64,000 nt of DNA from Aquitalea aquatilis (GTDB taxonomy: Bacteria > Pseudomonadota > Gammaproteobacteria > Burkholderiales > Chromobacteriaceae): positions 2,604,001 to 2,668,000 of the forward strand of contig NZ_CP039731.1 of assembly GCF_005155025.1 (NCBI RefSeq), in the 5' to 3' direction. Position numbers and translations under genes: made by a program. This document shows, piece by piece, positions 34,421 through 43,551 of the stretch; positions within the stretch are counted from its first letter, which is position 1, and each line of letters opens with the position of its first letter. The notes below the pieces were generated by a model. The model ran no database searches and had not been told where the DNA came from. It saw only the letters and a program-made list of their open reading frames with translations.

Positions 34421-35799
34421 CAGAAGGTCTCCATCAGTTGCAGCAGGGCTTGCTGGCGGTCTTGCGCCTGCAAGCGGCCTGCGCGGGTAATGGCCATGCT
34501 CTCCAGCCAGTCTTCGAATTCCGGAGCCCGCTTCAGCCCCAGCAACTGGCGCAGATAGAGCGCGTCGTGGAAGGAGGTGCTCTGGTAACCGAGCATGATG
34601 TCGTCGGCACCCGGCACGCCGATGATGAAATGGATGCCGGCCGTGCCCAGCAGGGTGAGCAGGCTGTCCATGTCGTCCTGGTCGGCTTCGGCGTGGTTGG
34701 TGTAGCAGATGTCGCAGCCCATGGGCAGGCCCAGCAGCTTGCCGCAGAAGTGGTCTTCCAGCCCGGCGCGGATGATCTGCTTGCCGTTGTACAGGTATTC
34801 CGGGCCGATGAAACCGACCACGGTGTTCACCAGCAAGGGTGAGAAATGCCGTGCCACCGCATAGGCGCGCACTTCGCAGCTTTGCTGGTCCACGCCCCAG
34901 TGGGCATTGGCCGACAAGGCGCTGCCCTGGCCGGTTTCGAAATACATCACATTGTCGCCCACCGTGCCACGGCCCAGTTGCTGTGCCGCTTGTTGTGCCT
35001 CGGCCAGCACTGCCAGATTGATGCCGAAGCCGCTATTGGCTTTTTCCGTGCCGGCAATCGACTGGAACACCAGATCCACCGGCGCGCCGCGCTCGATCAG
35101 CTCCAGCGTGCTGGTGACGTGGGTGAGCACGCAGCTTTGGGTGGGGATGGCATAGCGCTGGCGCACTTCGTCCATCATGGCCAGCATGCTGTGAATGGTT
35201 TCCGGGCTGTCACTGGCCGGATTGATGCCGATCACCGCGTCGCCGGCACCGTACAGCAGGCCGTCCAGCATGGCCGCCGCGATGCCGCGGGCGTCGTCGG
35301 TGGGGTGGTTGGGCTGCAGGCGCACCCCCATGTGGCCGGGCAGGCCCTGGGTATTGCGAAAGCGGGTGATCACCCGGCATTTGCTGGCCACCCACACAAG
35401 GTCCTGGTTGCGCATCAGCTTGCTGACGGCGGACACCATTTCCGGGGTCAGGCCGGGAGCCACCGCCGCCAGCATGGCGCTGCTGGCGGCATCGGACAGC
35501 AGCCAGTCACGCAGGCCGCCCACCGTCAGCTGGCGGATGGCGGCAAAGGCCTGGGCGTCGTGGCTGTCGATGATCAGGCGGCTGATTTCATCCTGCTCGT
35601 AAGGAATCAGCAGCTCGTTGAGAAAGGTCACCAGCGGCACGTCGGCCAGGCACATCTGTGCGGCTACCCGCTCTTCGGCGCTGCTGGCGGCAATGCCGGC
35701 CAGCTGGTCGCCGGAGCGCAGCGGCGTGGCGCGGGCCAGCAGGGTTTTCAGATCGTCAAAGCGGTAACGGCGCGGGCCGATGGTGATGGCGTAGGACAT
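34420..35799 (-). CDS. eutB: Ethanolamine ammonia-lyase large subunit
   Basis: This 459-residue EutB matches the E. coli protein along its length: LRSGDQLAGIAASSAEERVAA, GDAVIGINPASDS, YFETGQGSALSANAHWGVDQQ, GFIGPEYLYNGKQIIRAGLEDHF. The start MSYAIT aligns with the family N-terminus; an upstream start at 35823 is unnecessary. It works in the cytosol here, as no shell genes are in view. It lies 37 bases after the permease gene. Confidence 0.96.
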   Translation of the reverse strand: MSYAITIGPRRYRFDDLKTLLARATPLRSGDQLAGIAASSAEERVAAQMCLADVPLVTFLNELLIPYEQDEISRLIIDSHDAQAFAAIRQLTVGGLRDWLLSDAASSAMLAAVAPGLTPEMVSAVSKLMRNQDLVWVASKCRVITRFRNTQGLPGHMGVRLQPNHPTDDARGIAAAMLDGLLYGAGDAVIGINPASDSPETIHSMLAMMDEVRQRYAIPTQSCVLTHVTSTLELIERGAPVDLVFQSIAGTEKANSGFGINLAVLAEAQQAAQQLGRGTVGDNVMYFETGQGSALSANAHWGVDQQSCEVRAYAVARHFSPLLVNTVVGFIGPEYLYNGKQIIRAGLEDHFCGKLLGLPMGCDICYTNHAEADQDDMDSLLTLLGTAGIHFIIGVPGADDIMLGYQSTSFHDALYLRQLLGLKRAPEFEDWLESMAITRAGRLQAQDRQQALLQLMETF

Positions 35800-35836
35800 G
35801 GTTTGTCGGGGTGCGCCAGGCACACCCCGCCTTTCA

Positions 35837-37252
35837 TTATTTGCTGCTGGCGACAGCCGGTTTCAGACGTGCGGCATCACTGCCTTCCAGCAGGACATCG
35901 CTGGCTGCTGCCGCACGCTGGCGGTGGGTCAGCAGGTAGTAGGCATAAGCCACGGCCAGGCTGCCGGCAAAAATCAGGGCCAGCAGCTGGTTGTACCAGA
36001 TCATGGCAATCAGGCAGACCACGGCGCAGGCCAGGGCCAGGCCCGGCAGCAGCGGATAGGCCGGGGCGCTGAACGGGCGGGCCAGCGCGGGTTCGCTGCG
36101 GCGCAGCTTGAACAGCGCCAGCATGGACACGATGTACATCACGATGGCACCGAACACCGACAGGGTGACGATATTGGCAGTCAGCGGCTGGCCTGCGATC
36201 TGGATCAGGTCGTCACTGAAGATGGCGGCGATGCCGACGAGGCCGCCAACGATGATGGCGCGGTGCGGCGTCTTGAAACGCGGGTGGATCACCGCCAGCA
36301 GCGGCGGCAGGTAGCCGGCACGGGCCAGCGCGAAGATCTGGCGCGAATAGCCCATGATGATGCCGTGGAAGCTGGCAATCAGCCCCAACAGGCCCAGCCA
36401 TACCAGCATGTGCAGCCAGCCGCTGTTACTGCCCACGATCAGCTTCATCGCCTGCGGCAGCGGGTCGTTGATATTGGCCAGCTTGCTCCAGTCGCCCGCG
36501 CCACCGGCCATGATCATCACGCCCATGGCCAGCGCCACCAGGGTGAGAATGCCGGCCACATAGGCACGCGGAATGGTGCGGCTGGGGTCCTTGGCTTCTT
36601 CGGCGGCCATGGCAGCGCCTTCGATGGCGAGGAAGAACCAGATGGCAAACGGAATGGCGGCAAACATGCCACCGATGGCGCTCAGGCTGAAGCTGTCGCT
36701 GCCGGCCCAGCCGTGGTGGGTGAAGTTGTCCCAGCTGAAGCCCGGCGATACCACGCCCATGAACAGCAGCAGTTCAAAGATGGCCAGCAGGGTGACCACC
36801 AGCTCGAAGGCCGCCGCCACGCTGACGCCGACGATATTCAGCGCCATGAACACGATGTAGGCACCGCAGGCAATCCACTTGGCGCTCAGTTCAGGAAACT
36901 GCACGTTCAGATAAGCACCAATGGCCAGCGCGATGGCCGGCGGGGCAAACACGAATTCGCACAAGGTGGCAAAGCCGGCGATAAAACCGCCCAGTGGGCC
37001 GAAGGCGCGGCGGGCATAGGCAAACGGCCCGCCGGCATGCGGAATGGCGGTGGTCAGCTCGGTAAAACTGAAAATGAAGGCCGTGTACATGATGGCCACG
37101 AAGATGGAGCTGAGCAGAAAGCCCAGCGTACCGGCCTGCGCCCAGCCATAGCTCCAGCCGAAATATTCGCCCGAGATCACCAGCCCGACGGCGATCCCCC
37201 ACAGTTGCCAGCCGCCCAGCTTGCGTGCCAGGCCATGATTGTTGCTGCTCAT
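35837..37252 (-). CDS. eat: Ethanolamine permease (APC family)
   Basis: This 471-residue, twelve-segment APC transporter opens with KLGGWQLWGIAVGLVISGEYFGWSYGWAQAG and contains IEGAAMAAEEAKDPSRTIPRAY, both typical of Eat ethanolamine permeases. It supplies substrate to EutBC encoded just downstream. The ATG at 37252 has AGGGG upstream. A sigma-54-like promoter precedes it by about 155 bases and an AraC-type gene is divergent. Confidence 0.92.
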   Translation of the reverse strand: MSSNNHGLARKLGGWQLWGIAVGLVISGEYFGWSYGWAQAGTLGFLLSSIFVAIMYTAFIFSFTELTTAIPHAGGPFAYARRAFGPLGGFIAGFATLCEFVFAPPAIALAIGAYLNVQFPELSAKWIACGAYIVFMALNIVGVSVAAAFELVVTLLAIFELLLFMGVVSPGFSWDNFTHHGWAGSDSFSLSAIGGMFAAIPFAIWFFLAIEGAAMAAEEAKDPSRTIPRAYVAGILTLVALAMGVMIMAGGAGDWSKLANINDPLPQAMKLIVGSNSGWLHMLVWLGLLGLIASFHGIIMGYSRQIFALARAGYLPPLLAVIHPRFKTPHRAIIVGGLVGIAAIFSDDLIQIAGQPLTANIVTLSVFGAIVMYIVSMLALFKLRRSEPALARPFSAPAYPLLPGLALACAVVCLIAMIWYNQLLALIFAGSLAVAYAYYLLTHRQRAAAASDVLLEGSDAARLKPAVASSK

Positions 37253-37406
37253 CAAATTTCCCCTTGTTTTGTCACTGCTCCCTGTCCAGCGCTCTGGCGA
37301 CTGGTTCCTGCTGTGCATGCTAGGCAGTGGCTTGCCGGTGGCGTTATCGAAAATCGGAAAACAATTTGTGCCGGATTGCTGGCGGGGCGGGTACGGGCAA
37401 AGTCTG

Positions 37407-37422
37407 TGCAAAAGCCGTGCCT
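37407..37422 (-). promoter_or_regulatory. Sigma-54-like promoter for eat-eutBC
   Basis: Read leftwards the site is AGGCACGGCTTTTGCA, with GG and GC correctly ten bases apart; only the first base departs from the TGGCAC-N5-TTGCA consensus. A GCAC-N7-GCGC half-match to an NtrC site lies at 37442-37456. The predicted start is near 37396. Confidence 0.6.
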
Positions 37423-37618
37423 GCCGCTGGTCTTGCTGCGGTGCACATAATGGGCGCTGCGGCTGGAATCAGGCACCAGGATGAGGCATGGCGTGCTGAC
37501 GCTTGCACCGAGGCAGGGAAATTGCCGATTTACGATAGCAATGACCCGCTGCCGGCCGGGCAAGGGCTGGTGCGCTTCTTGCTGTGACTGTCTGCATCAG
37601 GCAATGCAGGAGCAGGCA

Positions 37619-38593
37619 ATGGTGCCGCTGGGACATGGAATATCGCTGCAGTTCGTTACCCGACTGGCAGAAGACGCCGCCGATCAGGCCGCCTTCATCA
37701 GTGGCTGGCAGCAGGATTACGCGCAGATTTCCTGCGGGCGTTTTGCCGGCCGGCTGGATGAACTCTGTCTGGGGCGCTTGCAGGTGTTTCGCGAATACTC
37801 GGCCCGGGAAACCTTTCAGCTGTGCCAACCATGGCCGGGGGCGATCTGGTTTGGCATTCCGGCACCGGGCAGTGGCGAGCGGCTGCGTTTTCATGGCCGC
37901 AGCGTGCCGCCCGCTGCGGTGCTGGTGGCGATGGGTGGCAGCGATTTTTCATTGCGCACACCGGATGACTTCACCATCTACGGCGTGGTGCTGGAACAGG
38001 CGGTGCTGCAGCAGCGACATTTGCAATTGTTTGGCCGGGAAATGCCGGCGCGCTGGCTGCAAACCGCCGCCGTGCAGCTGCCGCAGGCCAGTCATCTGGC
38101 ACTGTGCAGCCAGTTGGGCGAGCTGCTGGCGCTGGCGCGGGAGACACCGGACCGCATAGGACGGCAGCTACTGCTGGATTGCTCGGCCGATGCGCTGCTG
38201 CTGGCCATGGCGCAGGCCTTGCCGGCCACGGTGGCCGGGCGCGACAGCAGCAGCCAGCGGCACTGGCAATGGGTGGAACAGGCGCGGCAGCGTGCCTTGC
38301 ACCCGGCCGCGCGGCAGTTGACGGTGGAAGATTTGTGCCGCGAATTGCACGTGACCCGGCGTACGCTGCAAAACGGTTTTCAGCAAGTGACCGCCATGAG
38401 CCCGCTGCCCTTCTTGCGCGCCTTGCGGCTGAACCAGGTGCGCCGCCTGCTGCGTGCGCCGCAGGGGGCGGCCGACAGCATCCAGCAACTGGCCGAGGAC
38501 TGGGGCTTTGCCACGCCCAGCCACTTCAGTTACGACTACCGCCGGCTGTTTGGCGAAACGCCCAGCCAGACCCGGCAGCGGCCACACGGCTGA
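37619..38593 (+). CDS. AraC-family regulator, probably of ethanolamine genes
   Basis: This 324-residue protein has a C-terminal AraC double helix-turn-helix (residues about 225-320: LTVEDLCRELHVTRRTLQNGFQQVTAMSP, IQQLAEDWGFATPSHFSYDYRRLFGETPS) and an EutR-like N-terminal part. It is divergent from eat-eutBC, so it is the likely activator. The ATG at 37619 has AGGAG six bases before it. Ethanolamine with cobalamin is the expected signal for EutR, but this is inference. Confidence 0.85.
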   Translation: MVPLGHGISLQFVTRLAEDAADQAAFISGWQQDYAQISCGRFAGRLDELCLGRLQVFREYSARETFQLCQPWPGAIWFGIPAPGSGERLRFHGRSVPPAAVLVAMGGSDFSLRTPDDFTIYGVVLEQAVLQQRHLQLFGREMPARWLQTAAVQLPQASHLALCSQLGELLALARETPDRIGRQLLLDCSADALLLAMAQALPATVAGRDSSSQRHWQWVEQARQRALHPAARQLTVEDLCRELHVTRRTLQNGFQQVTAMSPLPFLRALRLNQVRRLLRAPQGAADSIQQLAEDWGFATPSHFSYDYRRLFGETPSQTRQRPHG

Positions 38594-38600
38594 GTCGGTA

Positions 38601-40070
38601 TCAGCCCCCTTGCAGGGCCAGTTGTTGCTGCACCAGCATGCCGACGCGGGTGAGGGCGGCGACATAGCGCTCGTCCAGCGGATAGCAGCAGGACAGGCGC
38701 ATGGCATTGCGGTAACGGCCGCCCGGTGAATACAGCGGGCCGGGCATGATGCTGATGTTTTCGGCCAGGGCGGCATGGAATAGCGCCACGCTGTCACAGG
38801 CTTCCGGCAGCTCCAGCCAGATCAGAAAGCCACCGGCAGGGTCGGTGGCGCGGGTGCCCGCCGGGAAATGGCGGGCGATCAGGCCGCGTACCTTTTCCAC
38901 ATGCTGGGCGTAGTGGCGCTTGAGTGCGCGCAGGTGGTGGTCGTAGCCGCCAGACTCCAGAAACGCGCCCAGTGTTTCGGACAGCACCATGGGCTGGGCC
39001 ACCGAGGAGGCAAACTTCAGCTTGCGCAAGGCCGTGCCAAAGCGTCCGCCTTCCATCCAGCCGATGCGGAAATCCGGGGCCAGTGTCTTGGTGTAGCTGG
39101 TGCAGAAGATGATCCAGCCATCTTCGTCAAAGGCCTTGGCCGCCGGAGCCTGGGTGTCGCTGAACTGCAGCTCGGCATACAGGCCGTCCTCGATCAGCGG
39201 CACCTGATAGTGATTCACCAGCCGCGCCAGCCGCTTCTTGGCTTCCAGCGGCATGCTGCAGCCCAGCGGATTGTGAATGTTGGGCATGGCCACCAGCGCG
39301 CTGATGCGGCCTTCCGACAGCAACAGCTCCACGGCGTCCACCGACAGGCCGTGTTGCGGGTCGGTGGGAATCTCCACCGCCTTCAGGCCCAGGCTGGCAA
39401 ACAGCGGCAGCAGATTGAAATAGGTAGGCGATTCCAGCCCCACCGCATCCCCCGGCTTGGTCACCGCGCGCAATGCCAGCTGCAATGCCTCCATGCAGCC
39501 ATTGGTGAGAATGATGTTTTCCGCCTGCAAGGCCATGCCCAGTTCCATGCTGCGGCGGGCAATCTGTACCCGCAGCCGTTCCGAGCCGGGCGGCAAGGCA
39601 TAGGTGCTGACCATGCCGGGCTGGCGCCGCAATATCTGCCCCATCAGCCGTGCCAGCTTGTTGCCGGGGTAGAAGTCGCTGCCGCGCGGGCAGGCCAGTG
39701 CCAGGTCGATGAAGCCGGGCGTCTGCTGGGCATCCAGTACGGTGCCGATCAGGTCCAGTACCTTGTTCTCGGTCGGTTTGGCCACGCTGCTTTGCATCAT
39801 GGCCGAGCGTGCGGGCGAGGGCAGGCGGGCGCGCACATAGTAGCCGGACTGTGGCCGGGCCTCGATCAGCCCACGGTCTTCCAGCACGCGGTAAGCGGCC
39901 ACCACGGTATTCAGGCTCAGTTGCCGGCTTTGCGAGGTGCGGCGCACCGAAGGCAGGCGCGAGCCGGGTGGCAGCGTGCCACGGGCAATCGCCAGTGACA
40001 GGTCTTCGGCCAGTTGCTGGTAAAGCGTGGCGCTGACAGCGCTGCTGCGGGGCTGGGGGGAGCTGGGCAT
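38601..40070 (-). CDS. MocR-type GntR/aminotransferase regulator
   Basis: This 489-residue protein has an N-terminal GntR helix-turn-helix (YQQLAEDLSLAIARGTLPPGSRLPSVR, LSLNTVVAAYRVLEDRGLIEARPQSGYYV) and a PLP fold-type I domain with the Lys motif SYTKTLAPDFRIGW. MocR proteins use PLP to sense amines or amino acids. It is divergent from a LysE exporter and separated by repeated GTGACAG elements, so it probably regulates that exporter. Confidence 0.92.
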   Translation of the reverse strand: MPSSPQPRSSAVSATLYQQLAEDLSLAIARGTLPPGSRLPSVRRTSQSRQLSLNTVVAAYRVLEDRGLIEARPQSGYYVRARLPSPARSAMMQSSVAKPTENKVLDLIGTVLDAQQTPGFIDLALACPRGSDFYPGNKLARLMGQILRRQPGMVSTYALPPGSERLRVQIARRSMELGMALQAENIILTNGCMEALQLALRAVTKPGDAVGLESPTYFNLLPLFASLGLKAVEIPTDPQHGLSVDAVELLLSEGRISALVAMPNIHNPLGCSMPLEAKKRLARLVNHYQVPLIEDGLYAELQFSDTQAPAAKAFDEDGWIIFCTSYTKTLAPDFRIGWMEGGRFGTALRKLKFASSVAQPMVLSETLGAFLESGGYDHHLRALKRHYAQHVEKVRGLIARHFPAGTRATDPAGGFLIWLELPEACDSVALFHAALAENISIMPGPLYSPGGRYRNAMRLSCCYPLDERYVAALTRVGMLVQQQLALQGG

Positions 40071-40157
40071 GGCAAGGAGTCCGGGCAAGACAGGTAACAG
40101 GCAGACAATGCCGCAGCCGCTGCCGGAGCGACAGTGACAGTGCCCGGCATAGTCTGT

Positions 40158-40221
40158 GGTGACAGTTACAATAAACCTGACACTGTCACCATGACAATAG
40201 TGGATTATTGCAGCTGTCACC
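40158..40221. promoter_or_regulatory. Repeated GGTGACAG/CTGTCACC operator elements
   Basis: GGTGACAG (40158-40165) and CTGTCACC (40183-40190) form an inverted pair, and a third CTGTCACC is at 40214-40221. Two more GACAG copies lie near 40129-40140. They sit between the divergent MocR and LysE genes, as expected for MocR operators. Confidence 0.7.
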
Positions 40222-40294
40222 ATGTGACTCACCCGCCTTAGCATGATGGGGAAGCGCCGCACTGTGGCCGGCGCATGCACACCGGAGCCCTGAC

Positions 40295-40909
40295 ATGCTG
40301 GAAGTCGCCTTGCTGTCCTATGTGGGCGTGATGTCCATCACGCCCGGTCCCAACAATCTGATGCTGGCCAGTTCCGGCGTCAATTACGGTTTTCGTCGCA
40401 CCCTGCCGCACATGCTGGGTATCAGCCTGGGCTGTGCGGCGCAGGTATTCATCACCGCCAGCCTGCTGGCCTGGGCCTTGCAATGGCTGCAGGCCGCGCG
40501 GCTGCCGCTGGCGGTGGCCGGCTGTATCTATCTGCTATGGCTGTCGTGGAAGATTGCCCGCTCCAGCTCGCCGCAAGGCGTGGCCGAGGGCCGGCCGATG
40601 AGTTTCATCGCGGCAGCCCTGTTCCAGTGGGTGAATCCCAAGGCCTGGGTGATGGTGCTCAATGCCGCCATTCTGTTCATGCCGGCCGATGGCAGCCAGC
40701 GCCTGAGCGCAGCCTTGCTGCTGGCCGTCATCTTTGCCGTGGTCAATCTGCCCTGTATCAGCCTGTGGGCTTGGCTGGGTGAGCGCTTGCGCCACCTGCT
40801 GTCTGCGGCGCGTGGCCTGTTGCTGTTCAACCTCAGCATGGGGCTGCTGATGGCCGGCACCGCCGTGTATCTGCTGCTGGATGAGCTGCGCCATGCCATG
40901 CCACTCTGA
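40295..40909 (+). CDS. LysE/RhtB-family exporter
   Basis: This 204-residue protein has about six membrane segments and the LysE signature SITPGPNNLMLASSGVNYGFRRTLPHMLGI, with FQWVNPKAWVMVL in the middle. It likely exports an amino acid. The neighbouring MocR regulator suggests control by an amine or amino acid. Confidence 0.92.
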   Translation: MLEVALLSYVGVMSITPGPNNLMLASSGVNYGFRRTLPHMLGISLGCAAQVFITASLLAWALQWLQAARLPLAVAGCIYLLWLSWKIARSSSPQGVAEGRPMSFIAAALFQWVNPKAWVMVLNAAILFMPADGSQRLSAALLLAVIFAVVNLPCISLWAWLGERLRHLLSAARGLLLFNLSMGLLMAGTAVYLLLDELRHAMPL

Positions 40910-41019
40910 TACGGCATGCCGGCTTGTCCTAATCTGACAGTATCTTGTCTGTGACTGGCCTGCTGCCAGGCTTCACCAGCCGATAGACTGTGTCCATATT
41001 TCTCCCAAGGACCTCTATC

Positions 41020-41565
41020 ATGAGCAAGGCAGCCCTGCTGGTAATCGATGTACAGGATTCGTTTTTACAGCGTGACTACTGGGACGAGGCGGCCTTGCCG
41101 CCGTTTCGAGCCAGGCTGCTGGCACTGATTGCCGGCGCGCGCGCTGCCGGGGTGCCGGTGGTCTATGTCTTGCACGAGGATGGCGACGGCCCGTTTGCCG
41201 CTGCCAGCGGGCTGGTGCGGCCCATGGCGTGGTTGCCGGATGCGCCGGATGCCATCTTCATCAAACACGTGCACAATGCCCTGCTGGAATCCGGCCTGCA
41301 GTCCTGGCTGGCCGAGCGTAGCATTGGCAAGCTGCTGGTGTCGGGCATCCGTACCGAGCAGTGCTGCGAAACCACCACCCGCGTGGCATCTGATCTGGGC
41401 TTTGCGGTGGATTTTGTCAGCGAGGCCACGCTCACCTTTGCCATGCGTCACCCGCTCAGCGGCAGGGTGTTTAGTGCCGATGAAATCCGCGAAAAAACCG
41501 AGCTGGTGCTGGCCGGCCGCTTTGCCGACATCGTCACGGTGGAGCAGGCGCTGGCGCGGCTGTAG
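41020..41565 (+). CDS. Isochorismatase-family cysteine hydrolase
   Basis: This 181-residue hydrolase has the family triad pattern: D9 in LLVIDVQDSFL, a lysine in FIKHVHNAL, and the catalytic Cys region GIRTEQCCETTTRVASDLGF. It may act on an amide or nicotinamide-like substrate; the true substrate is unknown. The ATG at 41020 is used, ten codons after an in-frame upstream start. EamA and GlxA-type genes follow on the same strand. Confidence 0.88.
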   Translation: MSKAALLVIDVQDSFLQRDYWDEAALPPFRARLLALIAGARAAGVPVVYVLHEDGDGPFAAASGLVRPMAWLPDAPDAIFIKHVHNALLESGLQSWLAERSIGKLLVSGIRTEQCCETTTRVASDLGFAVDFVSEATLTFAMRHPLSGRVFSADEIREKTELVLAGRFADIVTVEQALARL

Positions 41566-41625
41566 GCGACCCATTTACCCGGCAGGCAGGCCATGGCGGC
41601 CGGCTGCTGTTACGGAGCAAGTTTC

Positions 41626-42534
41626 ATGCCCTTGAAGGATGTTTTGCAGGCGCTGGCCATCGTGCTGATCTGGGGCGTCAATTTCGTGGTGATCAAGTAC
41701 GGCGTGGCTGATGTGCCACCCTTGTTGCTAGGGGCGCTGCGCTTCATGCTGGCGGCTTTTCCTGCCGTGCTGCTGGTGCGCCGGCCCAGCCTGCCCTGGG
41801 GCTGGGTGGTGGCTTATGGCTTGTGCGTGGGCTTTGGCCAGTTTGCCTTCCTGTTTTCCGCCATCAAGCTGGGCATGCCGGCTGGCCTCGCCTCGGTGGT
41901 GCTGCAATCGCAGGCATTCTTTACCCTGATTCTGGCCGGGCTGATGCTGCATGAGCGCTGGCAGGCGGCGCAGATTCTGGGCCTGTTGTGTGCCTGTGCT
42001 GGCCTCGCGCTGATTGGCCTGGCCAAGGGCGGCAGCATGACCGCCATCGGCTTTGGCCTGACGCTGGCTGCGGCAGTCTGCTGGGCTTCGTCCAACATCA
42101 TCGTGCGGCTGATGGGCAAGGCCGGCCACACGGTGCAGCCATTAAACCTGGTGGTGTGGTCCAGCCTGGTGCCGCCGCTGCCTTATCTGGCCATGTCGTG
42201 GTGGCTGGAAGGGCCGGCGCGCATGGAGCTGGCGCTGCGCCATTTCTCGGCGGGTTCATTCCTGGCGGTCGCCTATCTTTCCTTCATGGCCACGCTGCTG
42301 GGCTATGGCATGTGGAGCCGTCTGCTCAGCCGCCATCCGGCCAACAAGGTGGCGCCGTTTTCCCTGCTGGTGCCGGTGGTGGGGGTGCTTACCTCGGCTC
42401 TGCTGCTGGGGGAGCGACTCAGCCTGTTGCAGGCCGCAGGCAGCGTGATGTTGCTGGCGGGTCTGGTGGTGAACGTGTTTGGCGGCATGGTGCTGGCGCG
42501 CTGGCGGCGCGGGGCGGTGATCCATGGCGCGTGA
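41626..42534 (+). CDS. EamA/DMT-family transporter
   Basis: This 302-residue protein has ten hydrophobic segments in two EamA repeats (LIWGVNFVVIKYGVADVPPLLLGALRF in the first, CWASSNIIVRLMGK in the second). It is probably an exporter of amino acids or metabolites. Its end overlaps the next regulator gene by 11 bases. Confidence 0.9.
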   Translation: MPLKDVLQALAIVLIWGVNFVVIKYGVADVPPLLLGALRFMLAAFPAVLLVRRPSLPWGWVVAYGLCVGFGQFAFLFSAIKLGMPAGLASVVLQSQAFFTLILAGLMLHERWQAAQILGLLCACAGLALIGLAKGGSMTAIGFGLTLAAAVCWASSNIIVRLMGKAGHTVQPLNLVVWSSLVPPLPYLAMSWWLEGPARMELALRHFSAGSFLAVAYLSFMATLLGYGMWSRLLSRHPANKVAPFSLLVPVVGVLTSALLLGERLSLLQAAGSVMLLAGLVVNVFGGMVLARWRRGAVIHGA

Positions 42535-43447
42535 GGTCTGGTTTGTCCTGCCGCCGCGTTTCATGCTGCTGGATTTTGCCGGCCCGGCCGAGGCTTTTCG
42601 CATTGCCACCGAATTTGGCGCGGATTTCAGCTTGCATTACGCGGCGGTAGAGCCGGAGGTGCGCTGCTCGCTGGGCTTGCCGCTGGGCGGCATGGCTGTG
42701 CTGCCACAGCAATTGCCGGATGACAGCCTGATCATCATCCCCGGTGCCGACTGCTCGGCCGAGGCTTATGCCATGCCCGAGGCGCGGCAGATCGTGCGCT
42801 GGCTGGCTACGCGCATCGATCCACAGCGGCAGTTGCTGGCCACCATCTGTTCTGCCGCCTTGCTGGCCGGTGCGGCCGGCTTGCTGGCGGGGCGGCAGTG
42901 CACCACCCATCACAGCCTGATTACGCGCCTGCAAGCCAGCGATGCCAGCGCCCGGGTGCAGGAAAACCGGGTATTCGTGCAGGATGGCCGCTTGTGGACC
43001 AGTGCCGGCATCACCGCTGGCATCGATCTGGCGCTCTACCTGATCAGCCAGTTGGCTTCGCCGGCCATTGCCCGCGATGTGGCGCGGGAAATGGTGGTGT
43101 ACTTCCGCCGCTCCGGGCAGGATGCCCAGCTCTCGCCCTGGCTGGCCCATCGCAATCACCTGCATCCGGCGGTGCACAAGGTGCAGGACCTGATTGCCGC
43201 CAAGCCGCAGGATGACTGGAGCCTGCCGGCGCTGGCTGACCTTGTGCATGTCAGCCCACGCCACCTGTCGCGGCTGTTCCGCGAACATGCTGGAGTTTCG
43301 GTACACGATTATCATCTGGCGCTGCGGGCTGCCCTGGCTGGGCAGTGGCGTGCCGCCGGCCTGTCCAAGGAAAAGGCCGCGCTGGCGGCAGGTTTTTCCT
43401 CGGCCCGGCAATGGCAGCGCGCCCTGCAGTCGGCCCCTGCGGGCTGA
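42524..43447 (+). CDS. GlxA-type AraC regulator with DJ-1/PfpI domain
   Basis: This 307-residue regulator joins a DJ-1/PfpI-like domain (residues 1-185: LLDFAGPAEAFRIA, IIIPGAD, ATICSAALLAGAAGLLAGRQCTTHH) to an AraC helix-turn-helix (WSLPALADLVHVSPRHLSRLFREHAGVSVHDY). It retains the Cys of the nucleophile elbow (TICSAA). Translation is coupled to the EamA gene, so it may govern it and the hydrolase. Confidence 0.9.
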   Translation: MAREVWFVLPPRFMLLDFAGPAEAFRIATEFGADFSLHYAAVEPEVRCSLGLPLGGMAVLPQQLPDDSLIIIPGADCSAEAYAMPEARQIVRWLATRIDPQRQLLATICSAALLAGAAGLLAGRQCTTHHSLITRLQASDASARVQENRVFVQDGRLWTSAGITAGIDLALYLISQLASPAIARDVAREMVVYFRRSGQDAQLSPWLAHRNHLHPAVHKVQDLIAAKPQDDWSLPALADLVHVSPRHLSRLFREHAGVSVHDYHLALRAALAGQWRAAGLSKEKAALAAGFSSARQWQRALQSAPAG

Positions 43448-43458
43448 CAAAAATTAAC

Positions 43459-43485
43459 TCAAGTTTACCTGTTGCCAGCCGATAT
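43459..43485 (+). promoter_or_regulatory. Sigma-28 (FliA) promoter for flgP-flgT
   Basis: TCAAGTTT, an 11-base spacer and GCCGATAT match the FliA consensus (TAAAGTTT-N11-GCCGATAA) in 14 of 16 bases with exact spacing, 66 bases before the flgP start. Confidence 0.85.
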
Positions 43486-43551
43486 AATGCTGACGCTGCG
43501 GGATGGACCCTCCGCAATCCGCATCCAGAACAAGTAGAAATGGTAATCGCC

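Noticed and set aside
33301-36000. Cobalamin riboswitch or microcompartment shell genes near eutBC
   Set aside because: No B12-box-like sequence and no shell protein frame were seen in the region.
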